A stretch of DNA of 64,000 bases from Alopecurus myosuroides (Eukaryota > Streptophyta > Magnoliopsida > Poales > Poaceae): NCBI GenBank assembly GCA_028641055.1, contig CM054058.1, forward strand, positions 85,137,927-85,201,926, in the 5' to 3' direction. Of the stretch, positions 10,798-20,362 are shown piece after piece. Below the pieces are notes generated by a model. The model searched no databases, was not told the DNA's origin, and saw only the letters and a program-made list of their open reading frames with translations. Each line of letters begins with the position of its first letter. Positions within the stretch are counted from its first letter, which is position 1. Both the position numbers and the translations under genes were made by a program.

Positions 10798-12549
10798 TTG
10801 TAAAGAATATTTTCCTGATCCAAAATTTCTATCGTTCTGAAACACAACGCGTTGCCGTGCTTTGTATCAGCATGCAATCGATCGTCCCGGCCGTCCCGCC
10901 ATGTCAAAATGCGCCGTTGTGAGAGCCAGGTCTCCGGCAGATATCTTCGATTTATGCCTGTCTCAGGCTCTTTGAAGAAAAAAGATTGATGGGCTTATGG
11001 TCTATTACGTGAATTTACATCCGTTCCTTCCACGAGCAAACGCGGTTTTTCATCTCTTCATATTTGCAGTTTGCACTAGCGGGGGATTTCATTTTTGTAT
11101 ACATCAGCAATATATTAGCTCTGAAAGATTTGTGGCGCTCGTGTATTTTCTATTTTGTTAGTAACAGAGCTGGTGGCGGCCATGCCAGGCAACTCTCTCT
11201 GTCTCTCGGAGATTAGCACGGCCGACACGATCATCCCCGTTGGCGATGGGTTCCTCGACTGGATCGATCGGTTCCACAAGATATCTTCATCGCATTGGCG
11301 GCGCAGAGCCGGAGGTTGCAGTATATACGTGCCTTTACCCTCTAACCCAGTAATCCCTGACAGCAACCAACCAATGTCGCGTTGCCTCCCGATAGAAGAC
11401 GCATAGCTGGAAGAAGCAGGTTGATGGATTATTGTCAGGATGCTTGCCTGCAAGTTGCAACGTACAAAGCTACTCCCTCCGTTCCATATTAGATGACTCT
11501 CGACTAGATGTATCTTGAGAGTCATCTAATATGGAACGGAGGGAGTAGCTATTAGAGTATTAGGTACTTCCCTTTTACAGAATTGGAAGATTTGTTAGAT
11601 TTTCTGCCGATTTTGAAGAAGAATTTGGATGAAATCTTCCATGAGGAAAGGTAGTTATCTTAGTTTTTTTTTACCAAAGGTAGTTAGCTTAGTTAGGTTG
11701 GGCTTATGTCAGTTTATGAAAAGAGAGGCTGTTTGCAACCGATTCTTAATCAGGTTTTAATGTTTAACGAAGAGAACCAAACACACTGTGTCTATTTTTC
11801 AGCAATTTTGCAAAGAAGGTCTGTTATTCATATTCTTCCCCACAGATGGATTTTTTAAATAGCAAATACAAGAACCCGAGTTGATGGATTTTTGAAATAG
11901 CAAATACAACAACTGGTGTTGGCTAAGCTGGATGTGGTTGAACAAAAAAATCGTGAACTTTTCAAGATATTTATGGTATTTTTCGAAAATTATGGCTTGG
12001 TTATGAAATTCAAATATATGTATGGACTGTACTAATGCCGCTAAATTCTGTATTACTTTGCATGCTTATTTTCGTTAAAAAAATCATTTATATGAAGGTG
12101 TACCATCCTGCTTCAAAATAATGTATCCGCCACAATGCGACGTTGAATCTTCTCCAACAACAACTAACATACAAAACATGGTATAGTTATCTTTGACTCG
12201 AAACAGAAGAACTTGAAGTGTATAAAAAGTATTAGTGTGAGAGAGTTTTTTGGTGTGTGCACAAAAAAGGTTAAACAATTTTTCCTAAGAAACCAAATGA
12301 CATCCCAGGTCTTGTCTGAATTGTTCGGCTCGTGATCATGAAGATCCTTTTGTAATTTTTTACTATTTTGTCCGTTATATAATTTTTTGACATGGATACA
12401 GTTTAAATAAAAATTATGTGACGAAGAGAGTATTAGGTTATCGTAAAACACAAGAAAATTTGGAGATCCGTTGGGAAAATTCACTGTCAAATTTATTTTG
12501 GCAACCATGCAGTGACTAGAACTTTCTTCTTACACCTTCGCAATGCTTA
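10798..12549. other. Interval between the F-box copies
   Basis: Apart from the Stowaway MITE, no recognised gene was found. A GC-rich patch at about 11150-11400 is open on both strands (83 and 136 codons) without family resemblance, and the minus frame runs into the MITE. The part near 12550 probably belongs to the Helitron whose 3' end is at 12591; its 5' end was not found. Confidence 0.5.
11473..11545. mobile_element. Stowaway (Tc1/Mariner) MITE, 73 bp
   Basis: The arms CTCCCTCCGTTCCATATTAG... (11473-11501) and their reverse complement (11517-11545) match perfectly for 29 bp around a 15-bp spacer. Both sides carry a TA dinucleotide (11471-11472 and 11546-11547), the Stowaway target duplication. 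The CTCCCTCCGTTCC terminus is the common Triticeae Stowaway type. Perfect arms suggest a recent insertion. Confidence 0.95.
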
Positions 12550-12591
12550 TTTAACTTTTCTTCCCGTTGCAACGCATGGCATTTTTCCTAG
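12550..12591 (+). mobile_element. Helitron 3' terminus
   Basis: CCCGTTGCAACGCATGG (about 12562-12579) is the imperfect hairpin common near grass Helitron ends (GTTGCAACG core). It is followed by CATTTTTCCTAG, ending in CTAG at 12588-12591. The next base is T at 12592. In copy A of the duplication the same point reads A then T (8368-8369), exactly the A|T site at which Helitrons insert. The 5' TC end and any helicase gene were not seen, so this is probably a non-autonomous element. Confidence 0.75.
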
Positions 12592-14965
12592 TATCGTTAA
12601 AAAAGTTACACGCTATTCGGTTCATGGAAAAAGATACACAACATTCTTTGGCAAAAAAGAAAATACACCTTTCTGAAGCAGCACTAGACAATTAAGTTTT
12701 CTAGCAAGAGATCAGAAAAGGTCTACCCAACTCCCAGCTAGCTGGATTCAAGACCTAGCTAACTCAAATATCAGAGTGTTCGAGACCAAACTCAAATATC
12801 ATAAAGAAAAGGTAAAGCATCATTCCGTTTATACAAAAGATACATGACATTCTGTTGGGAAAAAAATACATCATTTACCATTGCGAAGGAGCACTGCAAA
12901 ATTAATGTTTCTCGTGCCCATCGGCCAACGAATGTGAGAACAAAGGAACATATGAAAGATAAGGACTAATGCAGTCATATCCAAGATCACTTATAAAATG
13001 CAGCTCCCTTGAATCCATTTCGTATGACATTAGTTCTGTCCCTGATTTATAATGGTTATAAAAGGTTGTAAGTAGTATAAATATTGCATTGTATTCTGGG
13101 TGGATGATAACTTTGTACTCCCGTTCATAAGGTGAATCCTCTGTTCCAAACAACTGCAACTCGCTGACATTGTGCTTCAAGGTCCATTTTCCAGTATTAG
13201 AATCTTCGAGAACCCAGATTGATAGTTCTGAATCCCTACAATTAGCCAAATATAATTGTCCCTGTGATACATAAACATCAGGAACAAACCATGGAGCTGG
13301 CCTAGGAATAGGAATGACCCTGCAATCTCCCTCCAAGTTGATGGTGGCAAGAATCTCATAGGTAGATAAATACAGCTCCCCTCTGAAAAATGCGCTACCT
13401 GAAATTTTTCCTATATCTATTGGGCAGTCCCAATCGCTCTTATGTGTCCAAACTCCAGATTTGGATGAGTAGATCCCTAATGATTTGCGGTGTGTGCCAG
13501 CACCCTGCATATTCATAACATCCGTCCGTGCAAACTCAAACACATGGAAGTGAGACGAGACGACCGGGTCAAACGCGAGACGAGCGTCCCGCAACTTGCT
13601 GGAAGTGCCAGGCACGGCCACCCATTTCTTAGTGGCCGGATTGCCGTGATAGTGGAAGTGCCGTCGTCGGCAGAGGAGGAGGCCATTGCAGCAGTCCAAC
13701 ATGTCAATGTGAATCTCACCAAGCTTGTATTTGGGCAGGAACGAGAGGGAGGGGTCAATGTCAGGGCACCAGTTCCCTGCTAAGCTTTGGTAGTGACGGT
13801 CCATAACTAGGCGACACAGCCTGCCGGTTTTGTAGAAGAAGCCGGCCAGGGTGGACCGGGGCAGCTTGTTGCGGTGGTCGGGGTGGGAGACCACGTCGCG
13901 CCATCGCCTGCAGACGGACTTGCAGCAACAGGTGGATTTGAAGGGCAGGCGCGAGATGATCTCGACGAGGAGGTCATCTGAGAGCTCGGAGAACGGGCTC
14001 CTCTCCGTCTCCCTCTTCTTCTTGGAGCCCCGTGTCTCCATCGCCTGCAGATCGGGATAGAGGAGGGATAAGAGACTCGTCCACCGGCGTTAGCAAGCCC
14101 AGCTTGGACGCGAACTGCGAACGGCCAGGTAGGGTTCGCGTGCGAGGCGGCGGTGGACTGGAAAGACGATCGAGCTAGGGTGCACAGGTATTTGGGATAG
14201 AAAAAGGCTTATTATCCGTCGGCCTAGCCGAACGAACTTTTAGGTTGCTCGCTAGCTGCGCGACCGCCTAGTTTTTGGACCGACTTGTGTGTATGTAGGC
14301 CCATTTAGCACTATTTTGATTTTTTTTGTCCAGTTTTCATGTCACAACATTTTTTACTAGCCAAACATAACAACTTTGTGCAGTATAATGTACGCTAAGT
14401 GTTTTTTCCATGTCGATCAACGTTGCGTATGTCTTTCAATTTTGTAACAATGTCGCATGTATTTTGTTGAGAAAACCCAAACAGATGTTGCAATGTTTTC
14501 TGAATAATTTTTCTGAAAATAAATATGTTTTATATAATTCATTTGAAATAATGTGTTTTATTACTCCTTCACATGTTGTAAACATGTGATTCTTTTATTT
14601 TTTGTTGAAATAGCTGATGATTTTTGTCGCAACTGAATTAGCGGCAAATGATTTCGTTGCTTACCAACGTTTAGTTCATTTAAATAATTTTTGTTTCAAA
14701 CGAATCTCGAGCAACAACCACCCCACATTTTAAATTGAAAAACACATGTGTTTTGTTGTAATAGTTTGTGCTTTTTGTAGAATTTATTAGCTTTGCAAAG
14801 CTATCTAGGGCAAAAAAATGTTGTGTAGCTATTTTTGTTTAGTATTACTAGTTTTTTTTAGATGCAACTATTTGTTACAATATTATATTTTTTGATACAT
14901 GGACGAGTTTTTTTTGTTGCGATAATCGTAAAATTGTTGGAATACTGAGAGAAATCACCGCAATG
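12592..14965. repeat. Segmental duplication, copy B (2.37 kb)
   Basis: Matches 8369-10797. It begins right after the Helitron CTAG and ends at 14965, where copy A continues TTGTAAAG but copy B continues GCATTTTTGC. The copy carries the second F-box gene. The 4.2-kb offset makes it a tandem duplication in the same orientation. Confidence 0.9.
12902..14041 (-). CDS. F-box protein with FBA-type C-terminal region, copy 2
   Basis: The 379-aa intact frame is the duplicate of the gene at 8698-9828, with the same F-box (about residues 15-60) and propeller motifs. By eye there are eight amino-acid differences: N205D, A300T, S317Y, V319A, S326T, H328Y, C355Y and K358I. The stop codon of copy 1 (TAG) is GAG here, so the protein gains three residues, EKH, before TAA. 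The first 204 residues are identical. The expected role is SCF substrate adaptor, target unknown. The downstream flank is cut by a Helitron about 310 bp past the stop, which may change its 3' UTR. Confidence 0.88.
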   Translation of the reverse strand: METRGSKKKRETERSPFSELSDDLLVEIISRLPFKSTCCCKSVCRRWRDVVSHPDHRNKLPRSTLAGFFYKTGRLCRLVMDRHYQSLAGNWCPDIDPSLSFLPKYKLGEIHIDMLDCCNGLLLCRRRHFHYHGNPATKKWVAVPGTSSKLRDARLAFDPVVSSHFHVFEFARTDVMNMQGAGTHRKSLGIYSSKSGVWTHKSDWDCPIDIGKISGSAFFRGELYLSTYEILATINLEGDCRVIPIPRPAPWFVPDVYVSQGQLYLANCRDSELSIWVLEDSNTGKWTLKHNVSELQLFGTEDSPYEREYKVIIHPEYNAIFILLTTFYNHYKSGTELMSYEMDSRELHFISDLGYDCISPYLSYVPLFSHSLADGHEKH

Positions 14966-14999
14966 GCATTTTTGCTGTAATATGAAGAAGGCCGAGACA

Positions 15000-16535
15000 A
15001 GTCAATATACCCTTTCGTTTAAGTGAGACATGTGTGGAGCGCAGGTTCTATTCTTGAACGGAAGCATAGCAGATCTTGATGCCCAGGTTGGCGCAGTAGG
15101 ACTTGAAGAGGCCGCTCGTGAATTACGTGTTGTTGTCGGTGATGATATGATTGGGTACGCCGAAACGGCAGACCAGTCCCTTGATGAACTTCACCGCCGT
15201 CCTTGCCGGGATGTCCCGGACAGGTTCCACCTCCGCCCACTTGGTGAATTTGTCGATGGCGACGTAGAGGTAGTGGTAGCCCCCAAGCGCTCGAGGGAAT
15301 GGTCTCAATATGTCCAGGCCCCAGATTGTGAACGGCCATGAGAGGGGGATGGTTTGAAGTCCCTCGGCGGGTTGGTGCGTCTGCTTGGTGTGAAACTGGC
15401 ACGCCTCGCAGGTGTTAACCAGCTCGGTGGCGTCCTTGAGAGCTGTAGGCCAGTAGAAGCCGTACCTGAAGGCCTTGACGACGAGGGTTCCTGATGAAGA
15501 GTGGTGACCGCAGTCACCCTGGTGGATGTCCTTGAGGATCTCCACGCCATCGTCCGGGGGGTCGCACAACAATGTCACGCCATTGGGGCACCTCCGATAT
15601 AGCTTGGAGTCGATGACGCATTACATCTTTGCTCGGCAGGCGACCTGCTCCGCCTCTGCTTCGTCTTCAGGAAGATCACCTTTCTGGACGTAGTCGATGA
15701 TGCTCTTGTTCCAGCATGCTTCCTCGTGGGTAAAGGGAAGCACTAGGCAGTATCCCGAAGGGATGCCGCAGTCCGGTGCGCCCAGGGCAGGACCTGGTGG
15801 GAGCTCTTCGCCAGGGTGCTAGTAATTTTGCTTCTCGTCGTCCTCGATTGGAGGTATGATGGACGGCTTGGCGAGCCTCTCTTCGAAGACCCCTAGGGCC
15901 CGCACCCAGTTTCTTGACGCTCACTTGGCGATGCCGTCTGCTTCTTTGTTGTCCCCTCGTGGGATGTGTTGGAGCTCAATGCCGAGGAAGGGCTTCTCAA
16001 GCTTGCAAACCTCCTCGAGGTCCAGAGCCATGTGCTTGTCCTTGGCGACGAAGCTGTGATTGGAGAAGTTTATCAAGAGCTAGGGCTCTCCTTTGATGAC
16101 GAGGCGCTTGAATCCCAGGGCTATGGTGGTCCTAATGCCGGCGAGGAGGCCCTCGTATTCAGCGATGTTGTTGGAGACCTTGGCCTTGTGGCCAAAATGG
16201 AGCTGGACGACGTAGTAGAGCTTGTCGCCAGCCGGCGAGGTGAGCACGACGCCAGCCCCTGAGCCCTTGGAGGAGAAGGCGTCGTCGAACTGCATGGTCC
16301 ATTCTCCAGTAGCCATCTTGCCGGGTACGACTGTCTCCTCTTTAGGACCTTCTTGTGGCGGTTGGTTGGTCCACTTTGCGTTGAACTCCGCCAGAACTCC
16401 TCCCTTGATTGTCTTGGTCGGAGCTCGACAACTCCCTCGACGACACGCCCCGTGGCGTTGGAATTTTTCAAGATTTGCTCGAGGGGAAAGGTAGACACCA
16501 CGGTGATGGGGTGTCCCTCAAAGTAGGGGAACAAA
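15000..16535 (-). pseudogene. Tat-type Gypsy pol fragment (second RNase H and integrase)
   Basis: Read right to left, the frames give YFEGHPITVVSTFPLEQILK (end of the first RNase H), then WTMQFDDAFSSKGSGAGVVL (start of the second, plant-like RNase H), an integrase zinc-binding region with GDCGHH and CEACQFH, and the integrase core with GLDILRPF, AIDKFTKWAEVEPV and IITDN. The segment breaks off shortly after the second catalytic Asp, so the catalytic Glu and C-terminus are missing. Stops and frameshifts split it. The paired RNase H domains place it with the Tat lineage, like the three large elements here. Plus-strand frames over it are shadows. Confidence 0.8.
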
Positions 16536-16544
16536 TACCAGGCT

Positions 16545-17704
16545 TTTCTGTTGATTCCGAGGGAATACTTGGTATAAAGGTCGCATTTGTGTTCCTTCCG
16601 AGTTTGAGCTCAAACAGAACATTTTGTCTGAAGCTAATGACACTCCTTATTCTATCCATCCCGGAGGAACCAAGATATATCAAGACCTAAAGTAAAAAAT
16701 TCTGGTGGCTAGCCAAGTGTGATATATCTCAACGTGTGAAGGCAGAACATCAGAGTCCAGCTGGATTATTGCAACCACTCCAAGTACCCCAAGTGGAACT
16801 GGGATGAAGTTGGAATGGACTTTATCACTGGACTTCCAAGGTCAAACCGAGGGCATGATGCCATATGGGTCGTTGTGGCAGACTCACTAAAGTTTCTCTC
16901 TTTATTCCTGTTCGGACTACTCATCGTGGAGACAAGCTTGCTGATCTCTGCATCTCTCGGATTGTCTATTTGCATGGAGTTCTATACAGAATTGTTTATG
17001 ATCGAGGAACTCAGTTCACATCTCGATTATGGAATAAATTGCATGAAGCCCTTGGAACCAAGTTATCCTTCAACACCTCTTACCACCCACAAACCGGAGG
17101 ACAAAAAGAGTGTGTTAATCAAATCCTGGAAGACATGCTCCATGCTTGTGTTTCGTCTTATGGTGCCAAGTGGGAGGATTTCCTACCATTTGTAGAGTTC
17201 TCTTATAACAATAGCTATCAAGCTAGCCTGCAAATGGAACCCTTTGAAGCCTTGTATGGACGCAAGTGCCGTACGCTCCTGAGTTGGTTTGAGTCTGGTG
17301 ACAGTCAGATATTTTGTGTGGACACTTTGCGTTCTGCAGAAGAACAAGTTCAACTTATCCGTGGCCGTCTCAAGACCTCTCAATATCGCCAGAAGAGTTA
17401 TGTTGACTCAAAGAGTCGTGAAGTCTCTTTCCGTATTGGAGATTTTGTGTATCTTTGAGTCACACCTCTCAAAGGGATACAACGTTTCCATGTCAACGGA
17501 AAACTGGCACCCCGATATATTGTCCCTTTCATAGCCCGTCGTGGAGAAGTCTCTTATTAGCTTGAATTGTCAGCTGATCTATCAGAATTCCATGATGTCT
17601 TTCATGTGTCATTGCTCCGGATATGTCTTCAAGTACCTGAGAAGAATCTCACTTATAAAGAAATCGACTACCGGACCATCGACATCAATCATGACTTGAC
17701 CTAC
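16545..17704 (+). pseudogene. Chromovirus-type Gypsy integrase fragment
   Basis: From about 16570 the reading gives the H2C2 zinc-finger neighbourhood (CVPS..., IHPGGTK), QRVKAEHQSPAGLLQPL, then the integrase core MDFITGLPRSNRGHDAIWV. After a frameshift near 16880 it gives LTKVSLFIPVRTTH, a DRGTQFTS catalytic strand, YHPQTGGQKE with the Glu, and the C-terminal PFEALYGRKCRT and KSYVDSKSREVSF blocks. A TGA at 17456-17458 interrupts a tail that goes on as GKLAPRYI, RRGEVSY and DVFHVSLLR to 17704, where the Sabrina-like LTR begins. The motifs fit the Tekay-like branch. It is a decayed 3' pol end. Confidence 0.82.
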
Positions 17705-18733
17705 TGATACGTCATAAACGTATCCCTAATTTCTGATGTTCCATGTTGTTTTCATGTAATTTCCCACATGTTTGATATACATTTTAGGTCATTTTTATCG
17801 ATTTTCTGGACTAACCTATTGACAAGATGCCACAGAGCCAGTTCCCTGTTTTCTGCTGTTTTTAGTTTCATAAAAGTTGTTCTGGAAATATTCTCGGAAT
17901 TGGAAAATTCGAAGCCCCGAAGTCATAGAATTCCCGAAGGAACCCGGAGGGGGGCCTCAGGGGGCCCACAGCATAGGGCGGCGCCCCCCAGTCCGTGTCG
18001 TGGGGTGGTGTGGGGCCCCCAGGCCTCCATGCCTTTGCCCTTTCGCCTATTTAACCCCCTGAGGCGTAATCCCTAAACATATTCCACTTCGTCCCAAAAA
18101 ACACCCGAGGCTGCCGTCATCGTCATCCCAAGATCAAGGAGGGTTCTGGAGCTCTCCCAGGCACCCTGCCGGGAGGGAAATTCATCACCGGAGGGGTCTA
18201 CACCACCATGCCCTCCTCCGAAGTTATGCGTCAGTAGTTCATCCCTGGACTACAGGTCCATAGCAGTAGCTAGATGGTTGTTTTCTCCACTTTGTACCTC
18301 ATGTTTAGATCTTGTGAGCTGCCTAACATGATCAAGATCATCTTTATGTGATGATACATGTTGTGTTTGCTGGGATCTGATGAATGTTGAATGATATGTC
18401 TTCTAATTATCAATCTATCATGTTATCTTCATACATATGTTATTTATGATCTTGCATGCTGTTCGTTGTTAGTAGATGCTCTGGCCAAGTAGATGCTAGT
18501 AACTCCAAGAGGGAGTATTTATGTTCGATAGTGGGTTCATCTCTCCTTTGCATCTGTGCTGGAGTGACAAAAACATGACGGATGGAGGATGTGTTGTTTC
18601 CATTAGGGAGAAAACAACAATGCTTTGTCTAAGGATGATGTTATTAGGGAGTATTTATGTTCGATACTGCAATTATCTGTTGCTTGCAACTTAATACCCA
18701 AGGTTTGTTCGGATGATATTCGGAGGGTGGATT
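17705..18733 (+). mobile_element. Sabrina-like Gypsy LTR, left part
   Basis: Begins TGATACGTCATAAACGTATC, the TGATACGTC type common in Triticeae. It contains landmark phrases such as TAGCAGTAGCTAGATGGTTG and TGCTAGTAACTCCAAGAGGG. It is cut at 18733 by insertion of Gypsy element 1, whose 5-bp target duplication GGATT occupies 18729-18733. The LTR resumes at 32024; the two parts add to about 1580 bp. The family name Sabrina is from memory of typical sequences and not verified. Confidence 0.75.
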
Positions 18734-19210
18734 TGTCGTGGGATAATCACGGCAGACGTTACCAGGGGTAACTTATGTTGGGGCAATTCGACTCTGGTGT
18801 TTGGGAGAGGGTTTAGCTCAAGGGAAACCATGGTGATATGCGATCTGGTAGCCGGCAATCAAGTCGCCGAGTCTCCGATCTGAATATATTATCTCGATAC
18901 GTGTGTTACAAAGGATACTCGGATATCTTGCAATCTCGTGTGTCTCTCGTGATCTCTCCTAATCTAACCCTAGGGGCCGGCTTATATAATATCCGGACCC
19001 CCTGGCTTACTATCCAAGGCATACTCGGAGTCCTACCCGGACACTGCTTACAAACCCTAAACTTCCTTATCGGAACCCACAATCCGGGTTACGAGGCCTA
19101 CACTCTTGGGCCTTCTAGAAACTCCTTTTCCCTAAGCCGGGTCTTGCGCAGCATCCTTTGGGCCGAATTACACCTTGGCGTTGGCCTACCGGGTTATCAT
19201 CCCTCCATCA
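18734..19210 (-). repeat. 3' LTR of Gypsy element 1 (477 bp)
   Basis: In element direction it runs TGATGGAGGG...CCCACGACA. It is preceded by the polypurine-like CTGGGGACTAC (19211-19221 on the plus strand, reversed). Four differences from the other LTR were counted, including CCCGG against CCCTG. Confidence 0.93.
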
Positions 19211-19600
19211 GTAGTCCCCAGAATAGCTTGGGCTTCACGGGATCCTCCTTGAAACGCATGCTATTCCCTGCAAAAATAACAAACATACAAGTTCCCAGAG
19301 GCCGGGTTAGGTTGCTTTGATAAACAGCTAGGCCTAACTCCACTGGTGGTCCATATAATAACCCGGCGCTCTCCGAATTCAACTTCATCTTCCCGGGTCA
19401 ACATTCTGAAGAGAACATAGAAGACCCGGCTTATTCCGTCCGTTAATTAGCCCGGATATCGCGGGAATGATTTGCTCTCATAATTTCCGGATATCGCGCA
19501 CGGGCACTTAACTGCTTATCCCAACAAATCCGGACAGATACCCCTTATCCCGAAATTTTTCGGGTTCCCGCTCGCCAGCCTAGGTTTCCCCACCTGCATC

Positions 19601-19608
19601 TATAAATA
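19601..19608 (+). promoter_or_regulatory. TATA box of the antisense gene of element 1
   Basis: TATAAATA lies in CATCTATAAATAAGG, followed by a CT-rich leader (CTCCTCCATCTCCGTCGCC) typical of plant 5' UTRs. It is about 280 bp before a candidate 5'-UTR intron (19881-20353) and 755 bp before the ATG at 20363. It lies outside the LTR, so the antisense gene seems to carry its own promoter. Confidence 0.6.
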
Positions 19609-19880
19609 AGGGCCTTGGGGGGTAACCTAAACCTAACGTCCCATTTCTCCTCCATCTCCGTCGCCTCCGGTGATCCCTCACCCGAGCTCGCCGCCGCGCC
19701 GCCACGGAGCCCACGAACGCGCCGCCGGAACCGAGCCGCCGCCAACTGCGCTCGTCCACGATTCGCGCCGCGCCACCGTCAGTTTCCGCCGCCGTGCCAT
19801 CGGGCTGCTCGTTGGGGGATCCCGCAGGTCACCGTGGTTGCGCCATCTGCCGCCGTCGTGCTCTCCTTCAAACCGCTCCG

Positions 19881-20353
19881 GTAAGCCTGCTTCTTCCATT
19901 AATTTTACTTCCAAGCGCTTCGCTCGAACTAGATCGAATCTAGGTCCGCCCACGGGCTATTCTCTTGCTCTGTGCCGAATTAGATTGCTCAACTCCATCC
20001 TTGCTTGTTTAATCGCTCAATAGTAGATTCAATAACACTCTCCTATTACTCGCAATCATTAATTTCTCCGCGAATTTCCCTGCAAATTTTCCAATCTAGG
20101 CGTAGTCTGTCAAAATTTCCGCAGTTGTTCTTCGATACCCGGATAATCCACTACTTCCGGATCTTTTATTTACTCTTTAGCTAACCCTCTTTCATAGTCA
20201 CTTACTGATACTCAGATAACTCATAGTCTCCGTACTTCTTGCTGATACTCGGATAACTCGTAGCTTCCACACTGCTTATTGACACTCGGGTAACCCATAG
20301 TTTCCGAGTCTTAGTTACTCATGTTCTGCACTCTTTTATCCCCTGTTTTGTAG
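19881..20353 (+). other. Candidate 5'-UTR intron of the antisense gene
   Basis: The donor CTCCG|GTAAGC at 19881 and acceptor TTTTGTAG| at 20353 follow the GT-AG rule and sit 10 bp before the ATG at 20363. Inside, about 20140-20320, several roughly 50-bp repeats begin GATACTCGGATAAC or similar. RNA evidence would be needed to prove splicing. Confidence 0.5.
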
Positions 20354-20362
20354 GCCGCACAC

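Noticed and set aside
11155..11406. 83-codon plus-strand ORF between the F-box copies
   Set aside because: No homology recognised and an opposite-strand frame overlaps it fully; left unannotated.
15030..16494. Plus-strand ORFs over the Tat fragment
   Set aside because: Shadows of the minus-strand pol fragment, which has clear integrase and RNase H motifs.
19615..20023. ORFs of 89-117 codons before the antisense gene of element 1
   Set aside because: They lie in a CT- and CG-rich leader and a probable intron, differ in frame from the gene and show no domain.
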